A stretch of 64,000 nucleotides of DNA. It comes from Eretmocerus hayati. Its lineage: Eukaryota; Arthropoda; Insecta; Hymenoptera; Aphelinidae. The translations under genes were made by a program, and so were the position numbers. Below are positions 44,256-55,871 of the stretch, one piece after another. A model generated the notes under the pieces. The model was not told the DNA's origin and did not search any database. It saw nothing but the letters and a program-made list of their open reading frames with translations. Position 1 is the stretch's first letter. Every line of letters starts with the position of its first letter. The stretch covers positions 70,364,172-70,428,171 of the forward strand of contig CM056744.1 of NCBI GenBank assembly GCA_029851415.1, in the 5' to 3' direction.

Positions 44256-45014
44256 CTAAAAATATAAATGAATATCATAAGAAACCTATCATCTTGCTAC
44301 GAAAGGTTCTTTTTGATGAATATTCTATCACAAATTATATGAAATAACTCTAAAAATAGTCTCATTCATCACATTATTAGTGCTGAGATGACATAGCTCT
44401 GAGCCTGATGGAAGATATAGAACTGTTTTATTTATGTGCATAAGAGAGGGTCAAACAAGAGGAAAATCAAAAAGAACATTTCTTCTTCATGAATTGTACT
44501 AGCTCTTAACCTTTACTAAATTCACGAGTTCGAATGATTCATACAATGTAAAAGTCAATGTCTTCTGAGAATTATTCTGACAATGTGCTTGGAAAAAAAA
44601 ATGAAATCTTGAAGTCTCTCGATAGCACTCTGAATACGATTGGTAGAATATAAAACTCTTATAATCTAGAGGAGTGTCTTGTATGGTTTGTATCTTATCA
44701 CAAAATAACTTTTTGTATTAATTTCCATCAATTTCCGTGTCCCAAACCAGCCTAACATACCATTGATGCATAATGTACTATTCTTTATTTCTTTCACCCC
44801 ATGATCCAGCTTATACAATATCACTGATGGCTATGAATGACGGGAAGAAATTCGTATCTAACTAAAATTCATTCTACAACTCTCACTTTACAGACATTTT
44901 TCGCGATTTTCAAAAAAATGTTTCAAGAATCCTATAATCTTATCATGAACATTTATTTATTCCAGACAATTTACGGTTATGAGAAATATAAATGAACATT
45001 TTCAATAACACAAA
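44256..45014. other. No gene seen
   Basis: AT-rich intergenic sequence between the unknown exon and RPA-like gene A. No repeat or exon assigned. Confidence 0.5.
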
Positions 45015-46968
45015 TCATGAATCCTTTCTCATTTTCAAATCATTAATTCTCATACTCATTCCATTCAATTCCAGTACGGGGAATAACGCATTAGCTAATT
45101 TCGTCAACATGTCATTCAAGATAGGGACATTTTCCAAAATTTTAGGACTGATTTCTCCATTTTTGATTTGCATTTTCAGATAACTCATGGAACGATCTTT
45201 CAAATCCGGAGGAACTTTCGACCAATCACTGAATTTACGTCGATTAATTCTTGGAATCTTATTCCTGTCAAGAAATCTCTCAAACTCATCACATTCTTTC
45301 GATTCCAACAACGAATACACATAATCATTGTATAACTCTTCTTCTTTCATATGCTCTTCTATCTCATGATCCAGTCTTTGTGACTCCGCTCTTTCCGATG
45401 AATTAGTCGAATCTACATTTGCATCCAAAACAGTTTTCCGTTCCATTGTCAAAAGTCTATAATGGATTTCGAAAAATATATTTTTCACTATCTGATTTTC
45501 ACTATATAGTGCATAGATTTTGGAGATTTATTCAGACATTGAGTAATGAATCAATAAATTCTTCAATTCAAATGATTTCGAATTTCTTCATTGATTGAAG
45601 GAATATAAATAAATAGATTACACCTATTTCATTATATCTCCAAGGTTCGGCAGATGAATTTTTAATAAAGTATTTTCCGTCACCCGTTTTATTCATCCAT
45701 TTTGTGGAATTAATCTCTCAAACACTCCCGATTCGCATCCTCTCTAATTTCTTAGTATAAACAAGTTCTATCCATATCTTTTTGTTAGACGGTTAATTGA
45801 ATTGAATAATTAATTTTTGCAACCAAAATTCGTATCAATCTTCTGCAACATTGAATAGTCCTATTTTAAATCTGTAATATGGAAGGAAACCAATAATTTC
45901 TAAGAAACCACTTCAACAAGTTAGAATGAAATATGTATACTCACTGAAGAAATTCAGAATTGTTAGAATCAAATATAACACTTGAGGAATTCATATAAGT
46001 CATCTCATGGGGTCCGAAACCTCTTGTGATCTTTAAATCAGCTAATATTATGACTTGACCAATTTGAAATTGAGATGATATAACCTCGATGAAATCATCC
46101 CAAAAAATGATAGACATCTTCAAAATATTATTACAATTGAGAAATCATTCAGTCTACAATAACTTCTGGAAATTACCATTTTTTGATCTATCCCAACAAC
46201 ATGTATATTCTGAAATCTTGAATTATGATCTATCTCGAATGGTTCATCTATGAATCGTACTTTACCTAAAATATCTAAATGAATTCGTACAATCCATCAA
46301 TCATAAGAGAAGCATAATAGAATTTTAAACATTAATCACCCTAAACACATTAATCTCTTTCTTCAACTCACCAACATAGGGATCCAGCTCAAAATTATCA
46401 GTGATATCATTTTGAAGGGCAAAATTGAATTTTTCCTGAACAATATCCAAATTTATATCGAAATATTCTTCAACTATAGTATGACTATTGAAAATGAACT
46501 TGAACTTTATAGAATTCATTCTGTCATCCAATAAGGTAGGATAGAATTTTCGAATTTTGTATATCCTTCCAACCTTCAATGGAAATCGATATAACTATTT
46601 AGTTTCAAAATATTATAGGTCGTTCAACTAACCTGCAATATATTATTCAATCTTTCATGGTTTTTTCTATAAACAACAGCTATTATCCTTTGATTCAAAT
46701 CCATGAATTCGAATCTGATTGAATCAACATCTCTCGAATTTGAATAAATTGTTTCTTTCCTGAGTAATTTCACTTTCATTTCGAGACTATGGACAATATA
46801 ATGATTTTATGAATCGATGATACTAATATGAATACGAATCTGTTACCTTTCGATACAATTTAATATTGATGGATTTCTCTGGATCAGTTGATGTGGATTA
46901 AACGTTTTTATTTTTTTACCCTCCATAGAAAATGCTGATACAGATCTGTCGATGAATATTGGATTCAT
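45015..46968 (-). CDS. RPA70-like single-strand DNA-binding protein A, six exons, intact
   Basis: Exons on the minus strand: 46968-46847, 46786-46633, 46573-46372, 46265-46177, 46117-45945, 45456-45015. All introns are GT-AG, phases fit (2, 0, 1, 0, 2), and the sum is 1182 nt with no stop before 45015: 393 aa. Exons 2-3 form an OB fold of RPA DBD-A type (KETIYSNSRDVDSIRFEF, then VGRIYKI and FIFNSHTIVEE). Exons 4-5 form a second (VGKVRFID, IIFWDDFIEVI, GQVIILADLKI, HEMTYMNSSSV). Exon 6 adds a charged helical domain shared with the orphan exon at 37649-38096. Helitrons often carry RPA-like genes, thought to assist single-strand DNA handling. The intact structure suggests recent activity or selection. 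Confidence 0.7.
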
Positions 46969-48100
46969 TTTCAGTGGAATTGATGAATTCTATTTTTCAT
47001 AGATTCTTGAAAAAATTGGATAATATTCAACTATAATTCCTACGTTTTTGATTCATTACTCAATGTAAAATTTTCATTATTCTTCTCTATCGTATATCGA
47101 CACGATGTTGGCGTACGATTTACATAATAAAATTTAAAAAACTCTTTGTGTCAAATTTTAAATCATTTGAAGTTTCGATTTTTGCATCATAAACGGTATA
47201 TTGAAAATTGTATTGTGCTTATAATCACTTTTCAAGTCGGAAAGAGCGGGGAAGAAAGCAAAAGTGAGCTCATCACCTGGGTTTCCCCCCAACATCTTGA
47301 TCTTCAAGATTGTTCCATATGTCCCTGAGATAATCTTATAATATTTTCAAAATAGAGTATTCAGACATTTTCTTGTTCTAGACTTTTCTGTGATCTTTCG
47401 TGGTCCTTCTCCCCAATACTGGGATCATCTGATTGAGAAGATCGAAAAGCATACCGATCTACGATGTAGGTTATACTACATCGTAGATCGGTATTATTAT
47501 ACTATTATAGTAGGTTATTATACTATTATAATCCACGAAGAGTGCGAGTTCCTTGCGAGTTTCGTTATTTTCTCTTACGTAACCCTGACTTCCAATGATA
47601 CATTATGTTACCACAGGGAATTCATTCCGATCAGAATATTCAATAAAAATTCGAGTCTCACGAATATGGTATCATCTATAATTTTGGTACTATGTGTAGG
47701 TGAAGTATACTGTTTAAGAGGTAGTTACTTGAACTTATGCTGAACTAAACGTTTTGCGTTGATGTAGATCGTCACTGGAATAATGCTGAGGATGTTGAGT
47801 AGGCTGATGGTGGTAATGATATGTTGTAGTTTGAGAGTATGTTGTCGAAACAGTGAAATCAATTGATTCTAACTGAATAGTTGACAATCGTTGTGGCTAC
47901 TGTTGATAGGAGGTTGATTCAGTTGCCCAGACCCTTCGAAGACAAATGAGAAACAAACATTGAAATATTGATCTCAAAGATTATTCCATGCTTATTCAGT
48001 CTGAGAACTAAGAAATAGTAAGGGTCAGGAAGTTTTCGGAAAATTCGAATCGAGAATGTCAATGATGGGAAAAATATAAAAGAATAATAGAAAAGAATCT
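46969..48100. other. Non-coding; holds one hairpin
   Basis: No exon could be assigned upstream of the RPA-like gene A start. If the cluster is a Helitron, its 5' TC end should be in or beyond this region, but I could not fix it. Confidence 0.45.
47451..47494. repeat. Perfect 19-bp hairpin
   Basis: ATACCGATCTACGATGTAG (47451-47469), loop GTTATA, then the exact reverse complement (47476-47494). A short ATTATTATACTATTATAGT repeat follows. Confidence 0.9.
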
Positions 48101-48119
48101 CATTCATTATACGAAACTA

Positions 48120-51100
48120 TAACAATTGGTTAAGTTGAAGAAAACATCACGAACAACTGAATACCTTGACTCCCTTGCAAGACTGACAACGGAAAAAATA
48201 AACTCAGCCTGGTCATTGACCAGACACTTATGTGTCTGTTATGTTGGAAAAAGACACTCATAATAAAGAAATAGTCTTGGCCTGGTCATAAACGAGACAA
48301 CTTGAGTGTGATTATATTGAGGGGAAGAGACTGACGAGCGTAAAATGTACTGAGTCTGGTGACGGCCAAGACAACTCAAGTTTGGTTACTTTGAGGAAGA
48401 TTATAACTAACGAAAGCATACCTTCACTCCCTCGTGATACTGACAGAGCAAAAAATGAATTTGAACTGTACGCACACAAAACAAATCAGATATAGTTGAG
48501 TTAAGAAAAGTCGAAAAGAAATTAATGAATAGACTCTTTTGCGAGACAGACAATGCGATCAATGAATTGTGCACGATCACTGACCAGACGACTCATGTCA
48601 GCTTATTTTGATGAAAAAGAGATGGATTTTGATGAAAAAAGATGGAAACATGGGGAATAAATGAATAACTCGACTATATAGTGAAAATGACAAGGCTGTA
48701 ACTGGATTGGCTCAGATAAGTCGAAATTGGAAGTACTTCAGCTCGTTTTGTAGGTTTTGGAACAAGCTTCAAAATGAGTTAACGTTCGTTGAAAAATGTT
48801 CAGATGGACAAGAAATATAAGAAAAGTTTGAAGGGAGAATCCCCCTGTTTTTGGGAGTTTTGATAATGATCAACTTTCGGAAAAATTGAGATAAATTGGG
48901 TGAGGTTACTCGAAATTGAACGTACTTTAGGTCATTCTGTAGGGTTTAAGACAAGCTTTAAAACGAGCTAAAGTACGTTGGAAAATGCTTGGATGGGCCA
49001 GAAATGGTAGCAAAGTTAGGAAGAAAAAAAGTGCCGAAGAGACAATTTGGGTTTGGTTGCCTTGAAAAAAAAAATTAGAAAAAAATCCACAACTTGACTC
49101 CGTTGCCAGAGTGACAACGGAGAAGATGAAATTGCCCTGGTCGCTGACCAGAAAACTACAGTGTGATAATATTCAGACATAGAAGCTGAGAATGGAGAAA
49201 TTCAATTGGACGTGTCATCGACAAGACAAGTGGAGTCTGTTTGCGTTGAAACATCATGAAGAAATGGATAACTCTACTAGCTTGGCACAATGACAAGGCA
49301 GGAAATATACTAGGCCTGGTCACTGACCAGTGAACTAAACTATGATTATCTTGAAAAATGTGAGGGGCAAACAAAGTATCATTCTGGCCTGGTCACAGAC
49401 AAGTCTTATGTCGCTGACCACACAACTCGAGTCTCGTCATATTGAGAGAAAAGACTCAGATCCAAAAAATTCAGTTGGCTCTGTCATCGACAAGAGAACT
49501 GGAGTCTGGTTACTTGGGCCAGTCATAGAGTTGACAACTCAACTCTGTTTATGTTCAGAAAGAGAGAATGAGAATCAATAACTTAACTAAGTGTGATCAG
49601 AGAAAAAATAACTAGACTGTCTAAATCCACAAAGTAAAAAATCAAAAGTTTCGAGTAGGTATGATCAAACTTTAGAAAAGTCAAAAGCCTCTAGTTCGAA
49701 GTAGTGAAATGTAAAATCTCATGAGCCTGAGAAAATAAAAACCAGAGACAATGAGAACCAAGTGATGATCTTGGCCACGTCATAGACTTCACAACTCAAG
49801 TCTGGTTATGTTCAGAAAGAGAGACTGAGAACCAATAATTTTACTTGGTGTGATCAGCGAAAAAATAAGTAGACTATATAGATTCAAAAACTAAAAACTC
49901 AAAAGTTTTGAGTACATATGATCAAACATAAGAAAAGTGAAAAGTCTCTAGTTGGCAGGAGTGAAATGTCAAATGTCATGACAGTGAGAAAATCAAAATC
50001 AGAGAAACTGAGAACCGAGAAATGATTTTAGGCACGTCATAATCTCATGACCCTGAGAAAATCAAAAGCAGACACACTGAGAGGAAAGAAATGATGTTAG
50101 CCACGTCATAGACTTGACAACTCAAGTATGGTTATGTTGAAAAGAGAGACTGAGAATAAATAACTTAACTCGGTGTGATCAGCGAAAAAAGAAGTAGACT
50201 GTGTAAGTCTGCCAAACTGAAACTCAAAAGTTTCGAGTACGTATGATCAAACCTAAGAAAATTCAAAAGGCTCATGACCTTGTCAAATCTCATGACCGTG
50301 AGAAAATCAAAAGCAGAGAAACTGAGAACCGAGAAATGATCTTGGGCCCGTCATAATCTCATGACCCTGAGAAAATCAAAACACTGAGAAACAAGAAATG
50401 ATCTCAGCCGAGTCATAGACTTGACAATTCAAGTCTGGTTATCTTCAAAAGAGAGACTGAGAATGAATAACTCAACTTTCTGTTATTAAAAAAAAAAAGT
50501 AGACTGTGTGAGTTGCGAAAGTAAAAACTCAAAAGTTTGGAGTAGGTATGATCAAAACTAAGAAAAGTGACAAGTCTCCAGTTGAAAGAAGTGAAATTTC
50601 AAATCTGATGACCCTGAGAAAATCAAAAGCAGAGACACTGAGAAACAAGAAATTATCTTGGGCGCGTCATAGACTTGACAACTCAAGTCTGGTTATGTTC
50701 AGAAACAGAGACTCAGAATCAATAACTTGACTTGGTGTGATTACCAAGAAATCAAGTCTGGTTATCTTCAGAAGAGAGACTGAGAATGAATAACTCAACT
50801 TTCTGTTATTACCAAAAAAAAAGTAGACTGTGTGAGTTGGGAAAGTAAAAACTCAAAAGTTTCGAGTAGGTATGATGAAAACTAAGAAAAGTCACAAGTC
50901 TCCAGTTGAAAGAAGTGAAATGTCAAATCTGATGACCCTGAAAAAATCAAAAGCAGAGACACTGAGAAACAAGAAATTATCTTGGGCGCGTCATAGACTT
51001 GACAACTCAAGTCTGGTTATGTTCAGAAAGAGATATTCAGAATCAATAACTTGACTTGGTGTGATTACCAAAAAATTAAGTAGACTGTCTAAGTTGACAA

Positions 51101-51200
51101 ACTATAAACTCATAAGTTTCGAGTAGGCATGATCAAAACTAAGAAAAGTTAAAAGTCTCTAGTTGAAAGAGGTGAAGACCATGAGACAATCAAAAGAAGT
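48120..51200. repeat. Degenerate tandem array with higher-order 324-bp unit
   Basis: Units of roughly 75-105 bp share GAGACTGA, CCTGGTCAYTGACCAG (palindromic) and ACAACTCAAGTCTGGTTAT. From about 50450 a clear higher-order repeat of 323-324 bp appears (50451 and 50774 both start GAGAGACTGAGAATGAATAA). The two 60-codon frames at 50548 and 50872 are copies of this unit and not genes. Confidence 0.8.
48690..48990. repeat. Two hairpin units related to the 10-kb foldback arm
   Basis: At about 48740-48800 and 48930-48990 sequence of the type CTCGTTTTGWAGG...GGAACAAGCTTCAAAATGAG, followed by GTTGAAAAATG and a GGAC-AG segment, repeats at about 190 bp. The same paired units occur at about 10060 and 10250 and in the mirrored arm. 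This links the array to the nested element of the foldback. Confidence 0.6.
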
Positions 51201-52829
51201 GAAGATCATCAGTTTCGATTCCAAAACATCATTGGTTCGATTCCAAAAGTTGGAATGAGAAATAACTGGAATCGTGATCAATCTTGTAAGCGAATTTCAA
51301 CTGTTCATTGATATTGGGCGAGTTTGAATAGATGTTAGTTATAATCAGAGTAGGAATCATAATAAATCATAATGGGGAAGGAGATAATTTAGGAGTTCAA
51401 TATGGGTGGGAGGATAAATGAGAGGATGTGGGTCGTTGTTGGTGTGATAATTTGTCATAACGGGAGATTAGGTCACAAGGATTGGGATTAGAGGATGAGA
51501 TATTCAAATGATATTGAAATGTTAAAACTAACCTCTGTGTTACTGGTCTTCCGAATGGATGTCGTTATATAATTCAAAAAATGTAAATCTTCAAATATAA
51601 ATGTCCACTGATGGTTTGAGATTGTTTGGATTTTCTGATTATCGTGGGCGAAGTGGTTTGGAGATGTCCTGGAATAATATTATTGATTAAGAATGAATTC
51701 GTAATTAGAGGATGAGTTGATATGAAATATAATATAAATGTGATAAAAAATGGATATACATGAACTAACCTTCAGACGAATGGGTATTCGGAGAGATTTC
51801 CAATACTGATCTTGAAAAGTTGTAAATCACAAACAGCAATCAAAATATATGTTGAAACTGTGTTCTATGTGAAGTAGCAAATCAGGTGTAGAAGCAAAAA
51901 ATTTCAGAAAGCAGTTGAGTATTAGACGAGATGAAGTCAGTGTAGATGAGGAACTTCCAAATATCTCTTCTTGTCAACTTGGAGGACAGGCGTAGCCAGA
52001 CAAAATCTGATTGTTTTTGTGACGAAAAAATCAGGCTGAAGATCAGACAGTGAACACAGTTCAGGAACGTGAAGGATGCCTGGAATATAATTGATTATTT
52101 TGTAGATTATTTTAGGTAAAATGATTTTTGATACAGGTGAAATGGGGGAGAAGAGGATTTTATTTTTTGATCATTATATTGTTATGGTAGTTTTCGAATG
52201 AAAAGAAATATGTGGAAAGATTGAAGAATCATATAATAGTGAGTAGAATTTTGAGAGATTGAAAAAATGATTATATTGAAATTAGTTAGAGAATAGTGGG
52301 GAGGTGCGGGAAGACAAAAAAGACATGAACAGAAAATTTGGTGTAAGTTGATTAGGGATATTAGAATCATAAGATATTGAGGTCGTGTGTATATTGTTAG
52401 GATGGATGAGAGGAAAAATGTGAGATGGTGTATGTATATTGGTAAAGAAATTTTTTGTTGGGGGTTAGGAAAATTTTGTGAAATGTTGAATATTTTACTT
52501 ACCTGTATTTCTTAGTATTCGGATCCTGGATGAGACGTGAATTCAGTCTAGATGATGGGTTGCCTGGACCGTGAGAGAGAAACTTGATTAAAAGGTAAAT
52601 TTCGAGGAATAAAATGTAAAACTCGTATAAAAATACGTGTTGCCAGAATGAACGGCCGGGGGAAACAAGACAATTTGTCTTTTCAAACTAACGAGCTAGA
52701 TGGTGGGCATGGTAACGGGAAATCGATAAAGTAGATGACGAATGGGTGGATCAATAAAATGAGAGAGGTCTGGCGGGATAGGTAAGGTACAAATTAAGCG
52801 CCACCTGTGGGGTGTCAGAAGTTGTATGA
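51201..52829. other. Non-coding, purine-rich
   Basis: GA-rich plus strand with no domain-bearing frame. A few splice-like sites occur but no exon chain could be built. Confidence 0.45.
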
Positions 52830-52867
52830 GGTAGAGAGGAATTAATGGGAAGGCATGAGAGTGTTGA

Positions 52868-52877
52868 GCGCATGCGC
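52868..52877. promoter_or_regulatory. NRF-1/Ewg-like palindrome GCGCATGCGC (three copies)
   Basis: GCGCATGCGC occurs at 52868-52877, 53011-53020 and 53421-53430. It matches the NRF-1/Erect-wing consensus YGCGCAYGCGCR closely. Whether it drives transcription here is unknown; it may just be part of a mobile repeat. Confidence 0.45.
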
Positions 52878-52897
52878 GGACAGACGGTGACGATTAG

Positions 52898-53103
52898 GGC
52901 CACGAGAAGTAGTTTCCGCGCCTGTCCGCAGTCCGCGCGCCCGCGAAAAAAATACATGGGAAGTAATGGGAAGAGTAGGATAGGTATGCACGAGGTTTGC
53001 TACAATTTGCGCGCATGCGCGATCTACTCCCATTGCTTACCATATACTTTTTTCGCGGCCACGCGGACTGCGGACAGGCGCGGCAACTTCTTGTCGAGGG
53101 CCT
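52898..53103. repeat. GC-rich foldback, arms about 82 bp
   Basis: 52898-52980 matches the reverse complement of 53022-53103. The shared core CGCGCCTGTCCGCAGTCCGC is followed by CCGCGAAAAAA. The loop and flanks contain GCGCATGCGC. Confidence 0.8.
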
Positions 53104-53560
53104 TAGTGAAAATAGGTGATAAGGGGATGGCTTGATAGGATGAAAAATAATAGAAGGTGGATTGGTTCGGATGAGAAAGTGAAATGAAATTTCGTGTAGA
53201 GGGATACATAGTGAATAAATTTAGCGTTACATGTGGGGTTTACAGAAATTGTGACACTGAGAAAATGAGAAAATGTAATAGAGGGAAGTATGGATAATTT
53301 TATTAAGAAATAAGAATATAGGGAGGATTTGTAATGTATGAAGGGATAGGAAAGAAGTTTCCGCGAGTGTAAGAGGTACTATGAGCTGGGGAGGAATTAA
53401 TGGGGAGAAATGAGTGTTGTGCGCATGCGCGGATAGACGGTACCGATTAGTGGAAATAAAGTGGTGAATAGGGGATAGGATAAAAAATAATAAAAGGTGA
53501 ATTGGTTCGGCTGAGAGAGTGAAATGGAATTTCGTGTAGAGGCGTAAGATAATAGTTTGA

Positions 53561-54191
53561 AAGATTATGAATATTTGAGAGTTTCAATTCTGTTGAAAGT
53601 TTTGAATGGGAATGAATGTTAAGGAATGGTTGTGTGACGAGCAGGGGGGGGGGTAGAGTATGAATTAATGAGAGTTTTGGTTATGTAGACGGTTATAACT
53701 GGGAATGAATAGGAAGAAATGGGAGTGTGGTAGGCAGGGGCGGGAAGCAGATAAAAATTAAAGAGCTTAAATAGTGACAGGCAGATCAAGCGAAAGTATG
53801 GGAAATGATGAGGAGTTCATTGGTTCCCATGAGTGACAAGCGCGAGCGGGAAGAAGTATGAATTGAACGTAGGCATGAGTAGGGAAAGTTATTGTGGAGG
53901 GGGTAAAGATGATATGTTGGGTATAGTATGAATATATGGATGTTTCATTTGAGTTCTGTGAATGTGTTGAGTGAAAAATTGTATGATTAGTGTTATGTTG
54001 CGTTGAAATATGTATGAAGTTAGTGATGAATATATTGTTTGATATATATGTATCAGAGTCATAAGGGTTCGGGACGTGAGCACCCGAATTGACAGTATAA
54101 TAATAGTGATAGATGGAAGTAATTGTTAGATGGTTTTGGGGTTTTAAAGGGAGTTTTATTCATTTTTATCAAATAAGATCGAATTCAAATG
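53561..54191. other. Non-coding, no feature seen
   Basis: G-run at about 53645-53653; otherwise unremarkable GA-rich DNA leading to the Helitron-type end at 54192. Confidence 0.45.
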
Positions 54192-54238
54192 GGGGGTTGG
54201 CGAGCGGAGCGAGCAGGGGGGCTTGCCCCCCCCCCTAG
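54192..54238 (+). mobile_element. Helitron-type 3' terminus (plus strand)
   Basis: GGGGGTTGGCGAGCGGAGCG leads into GAGCA and the stem GGGGGGCTTGCCCCCC, then extra C and CTAG, followed by T. A GC-rich hairpin just before CTRR with insertion at A-T is the classical Helitron 3' end. The body of this element would extend left and no coding gene in that orientation is visible. Confidence 0.6.
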
Positions 54239-54266
54239 TATATATATATATATATATATGTATATA
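54239..54266. repeat. TA tract between two Helitron-type ends
   Basis: 28 bp of TA with one TG. It is the shared AT target between the two tail-to-tail ends. Confidence 0.9.
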
Positions 54267-54309
54267 CTAGGGGGGCAAGCCCCCCTGCTCGCTCCGCTCG
54301 CCAACCCCC
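54267..54309 (-). mobile_element. Helitron-type 3' terminus (minus strand)
   Basis: Reverse complement of the plus-strand end at 54192-54238 apart from four missing C residues. On the minus strand it ends GGGGGGCTTGCCCCCC then CTAG, followed by T. Its body would extend to the right. Confidence 0.6.
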
Positions 54310-55860
54310 ACAATGACTACAAACTCCTCCAATAGCTCTAAACATTGAAAACTCAAGTTATTGATTTTAGCAAATTGTTATTTTCGTGAATCTAACCTGA
54401 ACTTAGTGAACAGTATCTTTCTGCTTAATTGTTTTGCATAATTTATATCCACCACGATTTTTCTGCTTCGACTTTTTTTCACTATTTTTCTCAGTTACAA
54501 AAATAAAAATCATCACACAAATAGTAAGTACCCATTATTTCTAAAATACTCAAAAACAATAATCTATCTAAATATAGAATATAAAACTATTCTTAAAAAG
54601 TCTGTTATTCACTTCCTTCAGGATCAAAATATACTGAAAGTACTGTACTTTTAGTTTACTAAATATGTACGGATACGAACAGTGATTTCATCGCTTGATT
54701 GATGAACTTCTACATATTCGTTTCGAGAAGTCAACCGTTCTTATTGTAATCAAGCACAAAATTTTCGAATTAAACAACACAGGTTAGTTCTTTTTATAAT
54801 TGATTTGAACTTTATCTACCAGATTGTATTCAATCGAATATGATCATCTATTCAAGTATATTGATGAAGCTATCAATAACCCATGTTTTATTTAATTTTT
54901 ACAGCATCAATACTCAGAATTCTGTCACTTTAGTCTCCAGAAATCTATAAACATACAACACTTCATCTCATTAATGGATTCATAATACCATTTGAATTTT
55001 TTGAAGCCTTTACTGCTTTTCTTCTAACGGATTGAAATATTTCGAAGAATTTACAACACAGGTTGGTTATTTTTTCAATTTAATCTATATCATTTGCGTT
55101 CCATTTCACATTCGCTTCCAAATTCGATCTCTCAACCGTCATAAACTTTTCAGTTATATCATATAATTTCTCGATCCAAGTGATCACAATCGAGATCTTA
55201 GACGTCGCCATATCTCGCATCTTGTTTCTGAAGGTATGATATGAATAACAATAATATGAATCAAATCTTAATATTAACAACTCGACCCGCGAATTTTCTT
55301 GAATTCTTTATTTTACCGTTCATAATATCTCACAAAATACTACAGCTTTTGAATCAACTTTTTTTAAGATCAAATGATTCATTCCCAATATCATGAATCT
55401 CCCATGGACCACATTTGATAGGTATATATTGATCTTTTTTTGGCTTTTACTGAGCCGAGCAGCCGCGCTGATAAATTTTTGATCAACTCAAAAAATTCCA
55501 GAATCTTGCATTGCTACTGGAAAAGTCGGCTTATCGGTTCGTATCAGATTAGAGGATCGGAACACCGTTTGAATGGTGAGAACACTATGATATTCAATAC
55601 ACCCCATGATATCTGAAAGTTCGAATAATTATCAACCTCCTTATCAAATATCATCCTCTGTTCACCATTCGAACGGGCTTTCCATACTTTAATTAGATAC
55701 GGATTGATAAACTGACTTGTGCAGTATTATTCCAAGATTTCGCACTTTTTAACCCGATCTAAAGAACTATTAGGGCGGCTGCATAACATTTCAAAATTTT
55801 TTTCAAATATACATGATATATTTTTTTCAAATATATATAATGGCGAATACACTCGTGTTG
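54310..55860. other. No gene seen
   Basis: ACAACACAGGTTRGTT occurs twice (about 54776 and 55056), each like a splice donor with similar following sequence; a 46-residue minus frame near 55080-55220 (KISIVITWIEKLYDITEKF) is mildly coding-like. Nothing can be assigned. Confidence 0.35.
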
Positions 55861-55871
55861 CCCGAGATGTC

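Larger units (their letters stand above)
52830..53560. repeat. Direct repeats flanking a GC-rich foldback
   Basis: GAGGAATTAATGGG...GCGCATGCGCGGA...CGATTAG occurs at about 52835-52898 and again at 53390-53453. AATGGATTGGTTCGG-type sequence with GAAATTTCGTGTAGAGG occurs at about 53136-53200 and 53474-53541. The pattern is a duplicated segment whose first copy received the foldback. Confidence 0.65.

Noticed and set aside
50548..51054. Two similar 60-aa proteins (tandem genes)
   Set aside because: They are successive copies of a 324-bp satellite unit with no codon structure preserved.
54192..54309. Bacterial-type rho-independent terminator
   Set aside because: The strong GC hairpins lack a T-run and occur in a eukaryotic repeat context; the CTAG-T ends fit Helitron termini better.
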